Shown here piece after piece: positions 1 through 13,600 of a stretch of 64,000 nt of DNA. Positions within the stretch are counted from its first letter, which is position 1. The number at the start of each line of letters is the position of its first letter. The DNA is taken from the NCBI RefSeq assembly GCF_020080835.1, contig NC_058159.1, forward strand, positions 30,479,525 to 30,543,524, in the 5' to 3' direction. A program made the translations under genes and the position numbers. The notes under the pieces are model-generated. The model ran no database searches. It saw only the letters and a program-made list of their open reading frames with translations, and was not told the origin of the DNA. The DNA is from Cotesia glomerata (taxonomy: Eukaryota > Arthropoda > Insecta > Hymenoptera > Braconidae).

Positions 1-290
1 TTCAACCTTTTCTTTTTAATTGTCCGTTTTTTTATCTACTTTTAAAAAAAAATATATATATAAAAAAATAAAATAGAAATTTTATCCAAAAATATGAGAG
101 CCAAAATTTTTTGCAACTTTTGAAAGGAAAAAAGCTATTAAAGTTTTTATTTATTTTTTTTTCCCGACATTTTTTATCATAAATTGCCATAAAATAAATT
201 TTAAATGTTAATTCACCTAGTTATGGCCAAAAATGAGGTTGACCTCACTTGTAAATAATTACCAAAAATTTTCTTCATAAAAATAAAAAA
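1..290. repeat. AT-rich dispersed repeat, right half (CHD1 intron)
   Basis: This intronic stretch upstream of the first visible CHD1 exon is one end of a dispersed repeat. Its right end (ATGGCCAAAAATGAGG, then CTTGTAAATAATTACC) matches the ends of the element at 1796-2158, and its body matches 45.12-45.56 kb. The left part lies outside the window. Confidence 0.55.
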
Positions 291-305
291 AAAAATTTTT
301 TTTAG

Positions 306-3300
306 ACATGTTGCTTCAAGAAGAGCAGGAACAGCAGCTGTTAGTTATAAAGAACAAAGCGACGAAGGCACAGCCAGTGAAGATTTAGTTGATGTTGATG
401 AAGGAGCTTCACAGCCATCAAATCAATTGGATCCAGCTGACAATGCCGAAACAATTGAGCGAATTCTAGCACAAAGAATAGGAAAAAAAGGAGGTATGAT
501 ATTTTATTCTATTATAATTCCTCAATTGATTGTAATTAAATGAGAATGATGAATGGTGATACTTGATATAATAATTTTTATTGATTTTCAGTAACGGGTA
601 ATGTGACCACTGTCTACGCTGTTGAGGAAAACGGCGACCCGAATGTACCAAAACACGAAGACGAATCAAATAAAGAAGAAAGTCAAGTTCAGTACCTGAT
701 TAAGTGGAAGGGATGGTCCCACATACACAACACGTGGGAGTCAGAAGAGTCACTCAAAGCACAAAAAGTTAAAGGGTTAAAAAAATTAGACAATTTTATA
801 AAACGTGATACTGAAATAAAACAATGGCGAGCGTACGCCGGGCCCGAGGATATTGATTACTTCGAGTGTCAGCTGGAGTTGCAGCAGGAGCTTCTCAAGA
901 GTTACAACAACGTGGAAAGGATAATTGCCGAGTACAAAAAGCCTGAATCTGAGTACCCGGATTATTACTGCAAATGGGAGAGCTTGCCTTACGCAGACGC
1001 TACGTGGGAAGATGGCGCGCTCATTGTCAAAAAGTGGCCCGATAAGATTAAAGAGTTCCGCGATCGTGAGGATTCCAAGAGGACACCCAGCAGACATACC
1101 AAGACTCCTGGAAAACGACCAAAGTTCCATCATGTTAAAGAGCAACCCACGTATCTGGGTGGTGAGAGGAAGGATTTAATTCTTCGTGATTATCAGATGG
1201 ATGGTCTTAACTGGATGATTCACTCGTGGTGCAAAGACAATAGGTACTTTTTTGTTAAATTATTTTTAGCATAAAATTTTGCTAAATTATTTTTAGTATA
1301 AAAGTTTGTTTAATTTTTTTTTGTTAAATTATTTTTAGTATAAATAATTGTTTAATTTTTTTTATAACAATTTTTTTTTCTTTCAGTGTAATTTTAGCAG
1401 ATGAAATGGGATTAGGTAAAACTATCCAAACAATATGCTTCCTTTATTATTTATTTCACACTCATCAAATTCACGGGCCATTTTTATTGGTCGTACCACT
1501 GTCGACAATGACATGCTGGCAACGTGAGATGACTTTATGGGCACCTGATATGAATTTTGTTACTTATTTAGGTGATGTAACTTCCCGTGATATTGTAAGT
1601 ATATTTTTTTTTATTTAATTAATTAAATTTATTTAAAAAAATAATGAAATTAAAGTTAGTAGTCAGTTGACTATTTTTTAATTTTGTTTGATAAATAAAT
1701 TTGTTTTAAAAAATTGCATTTTTAAATTTCAATTTTTTTGCCATAATTTGTTACAAAAATTTAAAAAATAATCAAATATCTGCTAAATTAATTTTGGTAA
1801 TTATTTACAAGTGAGGTTAAATTTATTTTTGGCCATATCTGGTCGAAAAATTAACATTTTTTAATTTTTTTTTATTTTGCTTGTTTTAAAAATTGGAAAA
1901 AATTTTGGCTCATATTTTTGGATAAAATTTCTATTTTATCTTTTTTTTATATATTTTTTTTTTTAAAAGTACATAAAAAAACGAACAATTAAAAAAAAAA
2001 AGTTGAATATCACAATTTTCTAAAAAATTTATAAATTTGTTAAAATTGTGATAATCAACTTTTTTTTTTTAATTCATTTTTTTTATATATTTTTGAAAAA
2101 ACAATTTCGTTAAAAAAATGAAAATGAAAATGGTAGACCCAACTTGTAAATAATTACCCTATTTTTTAATTATATTTAATAAATAAATTTGTTCTAAAAA
2201 ATTATTTTTCAAAAAATTGAATTTTAAATTTCTAAATAAAAATTTTTTTTGCCATAATTTATTACAAAAATTAAAAAATCAATCAAAAATCTGCTAAATA
2301 AATTTTCATAAAAAAAAAAAAAAATTTATTAATTTACAGATTCGCCAATACGAGTGGTGTTACTACGGTACCAAAAGATTAAAATTCAACGCAATCCTTA
2401 CAACCTACGAAATAGTCCTAAAAGACAAATTATTATTAGGTCAACTGGACTGGGCAGTGCTTCTAGTCGACGAGGCTCACCGACTAAAAAACGACGACTC
2501 TCTCTTATACAAAGCCCTAAGCGAATTTAGAACCGACCACCGACTCTTGATCACCGGTACCCCTCTGCAAAACAGCCTGAAAGAACTGTGGGCTCTTTTG
2601 CACTTCATAATGCCGAATAAATTTGCCGACTGGGAGGAATTCGAGAAGGAGCACGGCAACTCTGCGCAAAAAGGGTACCCCAAGTTACACAAGCAACTAG
2701 AGCCGTTTATTATCCGGCGTGTAAAGAAGGACGTAGAAAAATCCTTGCCCGCCAAAGTCGACCAGATATTGCGCGTAGAAATGACGGCTTTGCAGAAGCA
2801 GTACTACAAATGGATATTGACAAAAAATTACAATGCTTTGCGCAAAGGTGTCAAGGGTTCAACAATGACTTTTATAAATATCGTAGTAGAATTAAAGAAA
2901 TGTTGCAACCATGCATTTTTAACCAAACCCATGGACTACGATCGTGAAAAGAAAGACGACGTTGAGGATTATTTACAGCAAATAATTCGTGGCTCCGGTA
3001 AATTGGTTTTACTCGACAAATTATTAGTCCGCTTGCGAGAAACCGGGCATAGAGTATTGATATTCAGCCAGATGGTCAGAATGTTGGACATACTGGGTGA
3101 GTATCTTCAAAAGCGACACTTTCCATTTCAGCGACTGGACGGTAGCATAAAAGGCGAGCTTAGAAAGCAAGCGTTAGACCACTTCAATGCCGAGGGATCC
3201 ACTGATTTTTGCTTCCTATTGTCAACCCGCGCCGGTGGACTTGGTATTAACTTAGCGACCGCTGACACTGTGATAATTTTTGACTCTGACTGGAATCCCC

Positions 3301-6188
3301 AGAACGACTTGCAAGCCCAAGCCCGTGCTCACCGTATCGGCCAGAAAAATCAAGTAAATATTTACCGGCTGGTGACCAAAAATTCCGTCGAAGAAGAAAT
3401 AGTCGAGCGAGCTAAGAAGAAAATGGTCCTCGACCACTTGGTGATCCAGCGGATGGACACCACCGGTAGGACTGTGCTAGACAAGAAAGCTTCCGGCAGC
3501 AATCCTTTTAACAAAGGAGATTTGAATGCCATTCTCAAGTTCGGAGCAGATGAGCTCTTCAAAGACGAGGAGGAGGGCGACGAGGAGCCCAAGTGTGATA
3601 TTGATGACATTTTACGGCGAGCTGAGACCAGAGACGACAGCAGCGCTCCAGCTACTGTTGGCGATGAGCTGCTCTCGGCTTTTAAGATCGCCAGCTTCGC
3701 TTTTGAAGAAGAGTCCACTGAGCCGGCTATGGAGGTCGATAATCCTGATAATGGAGAAGATAGCAAAGATTGGGCGGAAATAATTCCCGAGAATTTTAGA
3801 AAGAAGATTGAGCAGGATGAAAAGTGTAAGGAGATGGAAGATTTGTACTTGCCACCGCGAAGTAGGAAGACTTTGCAGCAGATGAATAATCGGGGGAGTA
3901 AAGATGACGGGAAGAGAAAAAGACGCAAAGCTCAGAGCGATGAAGAGAGTGATGAGGGGGATGATAGTGTGGGTAGCGATGCTGATGGGTCTGATGACGA
4001 ACGCCCGAAGAAAAGAGGCAGGCCTCGGATGCAGCCTAGAGAGTCCATTAAGAGTTTTACTGATGTTGAAATCAGGAGATTTATCAAGAGTTATAAAAAA
4101 TTCCCGGCTCCGTTAAAGCGGCTTGATGACATTGCTGCTGATGCTGAGTTACAAGAGAAGCCTATGGTCGAGTTGCGGTACCTTGGAGAGCTGATGAAGT
4201 CCAGGTGTGATGCTTGCATCGCTGAGTTTGAAACCGCGAGTAAAGACGGAAGGGATAAGGAGGAGAAGGTTAAGAAGGAGGGAAAAGGTCGCAAGCGTGG
4301 GCGAGGGCCTACTTTTAAGTTAGCGGGAGTTATGGTCAATGCCAAGTCGCTTTCTGCGGCTGAGAAAGAATTAGAACCGCTTGATCAAGCTTTGCCTGAA
4401 GATGAGGAACAACGTGCTAATTGGCATTTAGATGTTAAATTAAAGCCTGCTAATTTTGACTGCGAGTGGAGCTCTGAGGATGACTCTAGATTGTTAAGGG
4501 GGATTTATATACACGGTATGGGATCTTGGGAGGCTATTAAAATGGACCCGAGTCTTAAACTTGGGGATAAAATTCTTCCTGGTGATAACAAGCCACAAGT
4601 CAAACAGCTCAATGCTCGCGCTGAGTATTTATTGAAGATTCTTAAAAGGCAGATGGACATGAAGCACGGGCTGACTAGGAAGATGCGCAAGCCTAGGAAG
4701 CCTAAAGAAATTAAATCTGCGATTACGAAGGAACTGGTGGAGGATAATGACAGTCCTGGGGGCGCCAGTGCTGGCTCTGGAGATGAGAATAAGAAACCTA
4801 AGGTCAAAGGGGAGAAGCCGGTGGTTAGTGTTAAGAAGGAAGAGCCGGATGTTGGGGTCAAGAAGGATGTTAAGGATGATATGAGCGATAGTGGGCTTGC
4901 TGTGACAGGCACTGGGTCAGTTGTTACCCCTGAGGATAAGAAGAAGGAGAAGAAGATGAAGAAGGAGAAAAAGGAGGGGAAGAAAACTAGACGGAGCAAA
5001 CAGGGCGGGTCTGCTTTGGCTACTGGGCCTATGCATTTTACGGCGAATAATGAACCACGTGCTCTTGATGTTCTGGGTGATTTGGACCCTTCGGTTTTTA
5101 ATGAGTGCAAGGAAAAAATGCGGCCGGTTAAGAAGGCCCTTAAGGCGCTTAATCAGCCGGATCAGTCGCTTAGTGAGGAGGAAAGGATTGCTCATACTAG
5201 ACAGTATCTTGTTCAGATTGGGAATCAAATTAATACTTGTTTGTCTGAGTATAAAGATCCGGAGCAGATAAAAGAGTGGCGGAGTAATTTGTGGTACTTT
5301 GTGTCTAAATTTACGGAGTATGATGCGAAAAAATTGTACAAGCTTTATAAACATGCTACGCGGGAAAGGCAAGATGATTCTGGGTCTAATTTATTGTCCA
5401 GTCCGGAGAAAAAAGAGGAGACTTCACAAAAGCATACTGTTGAGAAACACCCGCCAGGAGAGACTGCGGCTAATCCTTCCAAAGAGGCAAGGCCTGTGAA
5501 GCGAAGGTTCCCTGAGGAAGTTGAGGAGAATTCACCGAATAGTGGGTTGCCTAGTAAGAAACATTTGGCTGGGAATCATCATCACCATCATCATCATGGC
5601 AATGCTAATAATAGGCATTCCGGGTCAGCTACCACTGGATCGGCTACCTTGACTACTGCTACGACCACCACGACTTCCTCGGCTTCTGTAGCTTCCTCCG
5701 CGACTCCCGTGCCTCTGGGGTCTAATAGTAATTCTAATAGTGGGAATAGTGTCAGTGGAAGTGATAGCTTGAGACAGAAGGATGCCAAGGAGACGTCGAA
5801 ACATAATAAAGAGGGGAAAAGAGATAGGGATAGGGATAGGGATAGAGATAGAGAGAGGGACAGGATGCACGATAGGGGAATGGACAGGCTAGGTGGGAAG
5901 GATGAGAGGATTAGGCGTGATAGTGGAGGGTATAATGTTGGAGGACACTACAGTGGACGGGATGATGATCATTGGCCTGGGCGTGATTCTAGAGATCCAA
6001 GAGATAGGTTAGTTATTTATTTATTATTTAAGGTTATAAAAAAATTAAAATTTTAGTTTATTAAATAATGACTTTTGTTAAATTGCACTACTTTTTTAAA
6101 TATTGACGATTTTAAAGATATAAGCTCATCTTGATGTTACACTCTTCAAGAGCTTTCATTTGAGTCCCACTTGCACTTTTGATATATT

Positions 6189-6223
<35 letters not shown>

Positions 6224-7503
6224 TATGAAAAATTGATGTGGGTATTCAAATGAAAGGTCTTGATGAGTGTAGTAACAGGATGAGCTTATATCTTTAAAAA
6301 TTTCAAGAGTTCTCAAGATACAAGATCGTTTCTTAATTATGTTAAACTACACTGTACTTTCTTAACTATTGACATTTTTAAAGATATAAGCTCATCTTGA
6401 TGTTACACTGTTCAAGAGCTTTCATTTGAGTACCCACATGCATTTTCATATATTTTTCATATATACATATATATAATATATATATAAATATATGAAAATT
6501 GATGTGGGTACTCAAATGAAAGCTCTTGATGAGTGCAATGTCGGGGTGAGCTTATATCCTTAAAAATGTCAATAGTTCTCAAGATACAAGTTCGTTTCTT
6601 AATTATTTTAAATTGCACTGTACTATTTTAACAATTGACATTTTTAAAGATATAAGCTCATCCCGATGTTATACTCGTCAAGAGCTTTCATTTGAGTACC
6701 CACTTGCACTTTTGATACATTTTTCATATATAAATATATATAATATATATAAATATATGAAAAATTGATGTGGGTACTCAAATGAAAGGTCTCGATGAGT
6801 GTAACATCGGGATGAGCTTATATCTTTAAAAATCTCAATAGTTCACAAAATACAAGGTCATTTCTTAATTATGTATCTAGAAACAAAGCATTTTATCTGA
6901 TGACTATCCTGGAAACAAAATTTTTCTTATTCTCTTAATAATATAGATGAAAAAATTTCATATCTAGAAATTTACAAAAATTTTTTTTTATAATTAATTT
7001 TTAATAAAAATAAATCGTTATTTTTATTAATTTTTTATTTTATAGATTCGATCACAAGCGAGATAGATTCGTTGAATACGGTGGAAGAGTGTCTGCAGGT
7101 TATCATCGTGATCGAGAAAGAGAACGTGACAGAATGCACATAAATGATAAAAGAAGGTATTTATCATCCTAACAATCATTTAAAATAAACTAATAATTAA
7201 AATTTTATCAGGATTTATAAAATCTTACTAAATTTTTTTTCCAGTGATTATTATCAAAGATACTCATCAGGTCCACCACCGCCAAATAACTACGGGTACG
7301 GCGGACCAGTAGGAGCAGGTAGTTATAACAGCGGCGGCGGGATAGGAAATTACCCACCGGGAGAAATGCCACCGTCTGGACATTATAGAAATAGGGGTTA
7401 CCTTGGAGATGGCGGGGGTGGTGGTGGTTATCCGAGTGACTGGAGACCCAACAGACGCGATTATGATCGAAGGCCTCCACCACCATCGAATGCCAATACG
7501 TAG
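306..7503 (+). CDS. Chd1: CHD1, chromodomain-helicase-DNA-binding protein 1 (3' part, six exons)
   Basis: ATP-dependent nucleosome spacing and remodelling factor, nuclear, tied to H3K4me3 reading and transcription elongation. Coding exons: 306-493, 592-1243, 1387-1594, 2340-6007, 7046-7156 and 7245-7503 (TAG stop 7501-7503). All junctions are GT/AG and the phases join into 1,694 codons; the first ~200-300 residues of the family are off the left edge. Numbering the first full codon (307) as 1, the order is: tandem chromodomains (about 66-135 with KWKGWSHIHNTWE, and 147-205 with YYCKW), SNF2 ATPase with Walker A ADEMGLGKT (Lys291), DEAH box 393-396, helicase C with STRAGGLGIN (644) and ARAHRIGQ, SANT/SLIDE DNA-binding region (about 917-1117), and the CHDCT/DUF4208 domain (about 1258-1360). 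The tail is low complexity: a run of seven His near 1429, RD repeats near 1510, and a Gly/Pro-rich end. Reading on past 6007 into intron gives a false stop; the splice to 7046 is supported by frame. No catalytic residue is missing. Confidence 0.97.
1796..2158. mobile_element. 363 bp inverted-repeat element in CHD1 intron
   Basis: The ends are inverted copies of each other: GGTAATTATTTACAAGTGAG at the left and the complement of GGTAATTATTTACAAGTT at the right. The centre is a second palindrome (TGAATATCACAATTTT against AAAATTGTGATAATCA). Relatives lie at 1-290 and 45.12-45.56 kb. There is no coding capacity, so it is a MITE-like fold-back; the superfamily is unknown. Confidence 0.6.
6058..6947 (-). 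mobile_element. Helitron-like palindromic-array element, copy 1 (CHD1 intron)
   Basis: It occupies most of the intron between CHD1 exons 2340-6007 and 7046-7156, in reverse orientation. The 5' end on the minus strand reads A|TCTATATTATTAAGAG at 6947. Three palindromic units lie near 6095-6305, 6360-6570 and 6620-6850. The 3' hairpin end is missing; homology stops near 6058 in the TTTATTAAATAATGACTTTT segment. It has no coding capacity. Confidence 0.75.
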
Positions 7504-7862
7504 TGATTTTTCTTACTACCGTCCTCAGTGTGAAACTTAGTGTATGCATGTCGATACATTATGGATATAATACACATACGCTTTCACACTCAGAAAATGT
7601 CTGTATGTGTATACAAATGAATGTGTTCATGAGTGCAAGTGTGACTGCGTTAACTCCAATTATGTACCATCTCATTTGATATGTCTCCCTCACCGCCGCT
7701 ACACATTTCTTCCTCGTCGATTAAAACTTATGTAATTATCAATTATTTATAATTATGTAAGCAAGCGATACTCTAGAAAAAAAAAAAAAAAACATACATT
7801 TTTTTATGCCTCATATATAGCAATTAATTAGGACTCGGTGTTTTTTTCTGTACAAAAATAAA
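7504..7862 (+). other. CHD1 3' UTR with probable poly(A) signal
   Basis: The stretch after the CHD1 stop is less AT-rich at first, then AT-rich. The first clear AATAAA on the plus strand is at 7857-7862, followed by A/T-rich sequence. The exact cleavage site cannot be read; a second AATAAA-like site lies near 8021. Confidence 0.45.
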
Positions 7863-10330
7863 TACTAAAAAGAAAACCGAAAAAAAAATCTGGAAAAAAA
7901 CACTTCATGTAGGATTTTTATTGTTACGGTATTTAATTATTATAATTATAGTTACAACTATTAATTAATTAATTAATTAATTATTAATATAATTGTGTAT
8001 GAAATGCGCGCGCGCGTTCAAAAATAAATTAATTGCCTTTAATGACGCTACGATATATAAAAAAATATATATTTTTTATTATTTTTTTGTGCATAAAGTG
8101 CTGTAAATTCTTTTATTTTAATTAACTTGAGTGCATACACATACACGACATTAATAGAAAAAAAATTAATTTTTTTGTTTTTAATGTGTCAATGTTACAA
8201 TTTTTATCTGTAATACTTGATTAATTACGAAAAAATTTAATACACATTTTAGCAGATGTATAAATAATTATTTGTATAAATTTTTTTTCCGTCTTTTATT
8301 ACGTTGCAATTACCTTAAACAGTCTTTATGTTTTATTTATTTTTATTTTTTCTTACCCGCAATTATTTACGCGCGCGTCACCGAATACTATAATTATAAT
8401 TATTACTATAATTACTATTATAAATTATCTGTAATTAAATTTTTACGGTGCGTTGTCGAAAAGTTGTACAGCTTATATTATCATGTACATACTCTTGATG
8501 CATATAACAAAAATAATTAATAATAATAAAAAATTAATTAAATATAAAGAACTGTTTTTTTTTTTGACGAAAAAAAAATTTTTTTATCATTTTTCTAATA
8601 GGTGATTACAAAGACGTTGATTATTATTATTTTTTTTTTAATTAGAATTATTGTATGTGTATGTAAGAAAATTTTTTTTGTTGAAATTATCAGAGGAAAA
8701 AAAAAGTTAATAATTTAGCAGATAATGATTTAAAAAATTTTTTTAACAATTAATGACAAAAAAAAATTGACATGTAGAAATTTAAAAAATACAAAATGTA
8801 ATTTTTTAAAAATAATTTTTTGGGGCAAAATTGTTTGTTAAAAAAAATTAAAAAATTATTGAGTGATTGCTAAATTTAATGTCATAAAAATAATTTAGCA
8901 GATACTTAATAATTTTAAGAATTTTTTTAACAAATGAATAATGACAAAAAAAATTTATAAAAAAAAAAATGACGTAGAAATTTAAAAAATACAAAATGCA
9001 ATTTTTTAAAAATAATTTTTTGGAACAAAATTGTTTGTTAAAAAAATTAAAAAATTATTTTGTGACTGTAAACTTTAATGTCATAAAAAAGTTAAAAATA
9101 ATTTAGCAGATACTTAATAATTTTAAGAATTTTTTTTACAAATGAATGATAAAAAAAAAAAATGAAAAAAAAAATTGACATAGAAATTTAAAAAAATAAA
9201 AATGCAATTTTTTAAAAATAATTTTTTGGAACAAAATTTTTTGTTACAAAAAATTAAAAAATTATTTTGTGACTGCTAACTTTGATGTCAAAAAAAATTA
9301 AATAAGCGTTAACTCTCGTACGTATCAGTTGAAATATTTAAAGCCCACATATTAATATATTTTTAAAAAACTAATTATTTTAATTAAAATAAATTTACCC
9401 AACGCGCAGTGTTTCAAACACAAATGTGTAATTTAGTTAAATAAATTAAAATCTGTACTATTTATTATACATATATTATGTTAATAATAATTAATTGCCA
9501 GTACTAAATTAAATTTTACTGTAATTTTATTATTATTCAAGTGTAAATATTTTCAGAATTACTGTATAAATCAGAGTTAATTTGTCATCACTCTTGTTAA
9601 ATTATAATTATTTTTTTTATTATTAATTATTTCTAAAAAATACATCACGTCTTTGTTATTCACAATTTCGACGAAACGTTTATTCTCACGGTAAAGAAAA
9701 GTTTAAATCACATTAAATATAAAAAAAAAAATGGAATTATTCTAACAAGTTGTTTATAATTTATTACTAGCTGACATTAAATATTTAAAACAAAGTAATT
9801 GAATAATAAACGTGTACATAGGTCAAAATATTTAAAATAAATATTAACTGAATAATTAATGTTATTATTAAATAATAATTAATATTAGGAAGTAATAATT
9901 ATTAACTTACTTGTGTAATAAATATATTATTTCCATCATATGGATTTTCATTATTTTTTGAAAACTTTCGTCATCTTTAGTGATAATTACTCAATTATTA
10001 GACATCACACTTTAATTTATAATTTTACTTTTTGAAATTATTTTAATTATGTAAAATTTTATGAGAAATGAATAAATTTATAATAATAACTTTGTAATTT
10101 TATTTTTTATCTTCTTCACTTTTATTTATTCACTTTTTTTATTAAAAATTTATGACACTGACTTTAACAAACATTAAAAAATTTTTTTTTAATTGTTTAA
10201 CAATTTAATTATTACAATTAAAAGTATTTTTATTATTGTAATTAATTTGTTACGATAATTTATTAAATTGACAGCTGATTACTAACTTCAGTATGATAAA
10301 AATTTATATATATACTTTTAAAAAATTCTG
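7863..10330. repeat. Intergenic, AT-rich, with TTAGCAG-family repeat array
   Basis: No gene is seen between CHD1 and RRP9. About 8690-9300 holds three tandem copies of a roughly 200 bp AT-rich unit. Each unit contains AATTTAGCAGATACTTAATA, then TTGACATGTAGAAATTT, and ends with GTGACTGCTAACTTTAATG. The same unit recurs in RRP9 introns (10.87-11.06, 11.43-11.60, 12.14-12.32 kb), ephrin introns and 48.0-48.98 kb. The remainder is simple AT-rich sequence. Confidence 0.55.
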
Positions 10331-10613
10331 GAGCGCCAAAAAATATTATTGGACTAAAAACTACCGAGCGCGCCACCTGTCGGAGTGAACATAAAATATT
10401 TCGCTGTGTTGTCCAGTACTTTTGTATAATCTGAAGAATTCGGAGCGAATTTACTAACTTGTAACCTCTAAAAAGCACGTGTGTTAACAATTATTGCTCT
10501 GTAGTAATTAATTGTGTATTGTTAAATTATTTTTTCTAATTAAAATTTTAGGTAATATTTTACCTAACATAGTTTTTTATATTTAAAAAATTTATTCAAG
10601 AAATATTGTGAAA
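10331..10613 (+). promoter_or_regulatory. RRP9 promoter and 5' UTR region
   Basis: This is a local rise in sequence complexity directly upstream of the RRP9 start. It includes GAGCGCGCCACCTGTCGG near 10370, which resembles the insect CTCF core (GCGCCACCT), and a CACGTG E-box at 10478-10483. No TATA box is evident. The transcription start is not determined; the assignment rests on position and composition. Confidence 0.35.
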
Positions 10614-13600
10614 ATGTCATCGATTGTTCGTAAAAAGCATGGTCAGGGCAATCGTAAACGAAAGGTTGTTTTATTGTTTATTTATTTATTAAAATTTGAT
10701 ACTGAAGTCAACAGCTGTTTTTTTTTAATTTTATTTTTTAAGTAATTAGTGATAAAATTTTTTTTGTAAGTTATTTTTATAAATGTTAAATTTTTGTATT
10801 TTTTAATTTAAAAATTGTGTCTGTCAATTTCAGTATCATATTTTTTAAAATTCAAATTTTTACCTTAATAAATAATGAAAATTAATTTAGCAGATATTTA
10901 ATAATTTTGGTGACAAATAAATTATTGCAAAAAAAAATTGACATGTAGAAATTTTAAAAAATTCAAAATGCAATTTTTTTTAAAATAATTTTTTTGAACA
11001 AATTTGTTTGTTAAAAAAAGTAAAAAAATGGTCAAGTGACTGCTAACTTTAATGTCATTAATAAATTAATTTTTTTTAGGTCAATGAAACCCCGAAGAAT
11101 AAAACTAGTGATCAAAATAATAAAATAAGTAAAAAATATAAAAGAGATAATGACGATGACAGTATTGCCAGTAGTGATGAAGAATTTGCTGAAGAAAATT
11201 ACAAAAAGTATGTTTTTTTTATTTATTTTTTAAATTAAGTTAGCCAACATTTAAAATTTTTATTTTTATTGAAAGAATTATTTTAAAAAAATAAAAATTT
11301 CATTTGTAAAAAAATTGAAAAACTTTAAGTGTAATTTACAAAAAAAAAACATTTTTTCCAATTTAATAAATGAAACAAAATTGAAAAATTAAAAATGGTT
11401 AACTTTATTATTATAAGAAATTTATTCAAAAATTAATAAAAATTAATTTAGCAGATATTTGATAATTTAAAAAATATTTTTGACAAGTAAATTATGGCAA
11501 AAAAAATTGACGTAGAAATTTAAAAAAATTAAAAATGCAATTTTTTATAAATAATTTTTTAGAACAAATTTATTTGTCAAAAATAACTAAAAAATAATCA
11601 ACTTTAATGTTATCAAAATTTTTCAAAGTAATTACTCATAAAATTGTCAGAAGTTGTTTATTTTTTGTATGATAATTAAAAAAAAAATGTATAAATTTTA
11701 ATTAAAATTTAAAGATTGGAAGCAAAAGGAAGAGCTGCAGATTTCGAGTCCGATGATGAACAAGAAACTGCTGAGGAGAGACGTGTTAAGTTAGCGAAAC
11801 TTCACTTGTCTAAATTAAAAGCAGAAGGTATAATTTCATTAATCATATCTTGAGATAAAAATAATAATAGTAATAATTTTTATAAATTATTTAATAGTAC
11901 AAACTGGAGATCAGGATGATGTAGAAGACATTGTCGCGCGTCGGCTACAAGAAGAATACTTGGAAGAAAAAGGTCGGTTGAAAAAAACCGTAGCAAGTCA
12001 TTACACAGGCCACGAAGATTTAATTGATTTAAAATGCAAAAACCACCGTGACTCTATAACTTGTCTGTGTGTTTCCAGTAATGGAAAATTTTTATTCAGC
12101 GGGTCTAAAGACGGCACTATTGTAAAATGTGAGTATTAATTATGAAAATTAATTTAGCAGATATTTAATAATTTTTAGAACTTTTGTTAAAAAATAAATT
12201 AAGAAAAAATAATTGACATGTAGAAATTAAAAAAAAATTAAAAATGCAATTTTTTTAAAATAATTTAACAGTCAAATAAAATTAAAAATTTGTCAAGTGA
12301 CAGCTAAATTTAATGTCATGTATAAATTGAGAAGGTTTGATTACAAATAAAGTATTTACTTATTCATTTAAATTTCAGGGTCTTTGAGTGACAGAAAAAA
12401 AATACATGTGATAAGTGCCAAGAAGAATAAGAAAGAAGCTAAATCGATACTCTGCATGGCAGTAAGTTCGGATGATAAATTTTTCACAGTCGGGCAGGCT
12501 AAATCCAACGATATCAAAGTCTACAATCCAGACAATTTAACGCTGATTAAAAATTTAACAAAACATCGGGGGAGTGTAACTGGTCTGGCTTTTCGCCGTG
12601 ACACACATACTCTGTACTCGGCGTCCGAAGACAGAAGTGTCAATGTTTGGAACCTAGATGACATGGCATACGTCGAATCTCTGTTAGTTCCTATCTTCAG
12701 TAATTTATATTCACTATTTTTAGTATTATAGACTAGATTAATTTTTTAGGATTTAACTAAACTATTGATAGAAGTTAATTTATTGATATTGACCGTGTAT
12801 GTTGTTTTCAGCTTCGGTCATCAAAGTCCTATTACGTCGATAGATGCAATGACACAGGAACGTTGCATAACGAGCGGTGGATACGACAGATCAATAAGAT
12901 TATGGAAAATAGTACAAGAGTCACAATTAATATTTAATGACGTTGAGAGCAGTAGCAGCGTTGACTCTGTTAAGTTTATTAATGACCAACATTTTCTGAG
13001 TTGCGGTGACAACGGCCAGCTGTGTTTATGGAACGTTATGAAGAAGACGCCTAAGTACTCGTTAGCACCTGCTCATGGTGTTGATGCAACTAATGGAGAA
13101 CCAATGTGGATCACCAGTATTGCTGCCTTATTAAATACTGATTTAGTGGCTTCAGGTTATTATTATTATTATTATTAATAATTTTTAGTGAAATTTAGGA
13201 TCATTGCAAAGTTCTTAACTTGAATTTGTGCCTTTTCAAGGTTTCATATCATTCTCATCAATATTTAATTTATGATAATAAGTATTTAGGCTGCATTCGA
13301 AAATGCTCTATCTCTAGATACATAATTAAGAAATGACCTTGTATCTTGTGAATTATTGACATTTTTTAAGATATAAGCTCATTCTGATGTTACACTCATC
13401 AAGACCTTTCATTTGAGTACCCACATCATTTTTTTCATATATTTTATACATTTATATATATGTATATATGAAAAATATATCAAAAATGCATGTGGGTACT
13501 CAAATGAAAGCTCTTGATGAGTGTAACATCAAGATTAGCTTATATCTTTAAAAATGTCAATAATTAAGAAATGACCTTGTATCTTGTGAAATATGGACAT

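Noticed and set aside
6008..6056. Extension of the large CHD1 exon to a stop at 6056
   Set aside because: The GTTAGT donor at 6008 joins in phase to 7046, continuing the CHD1 tail. The extension is AT-rich intron reading.
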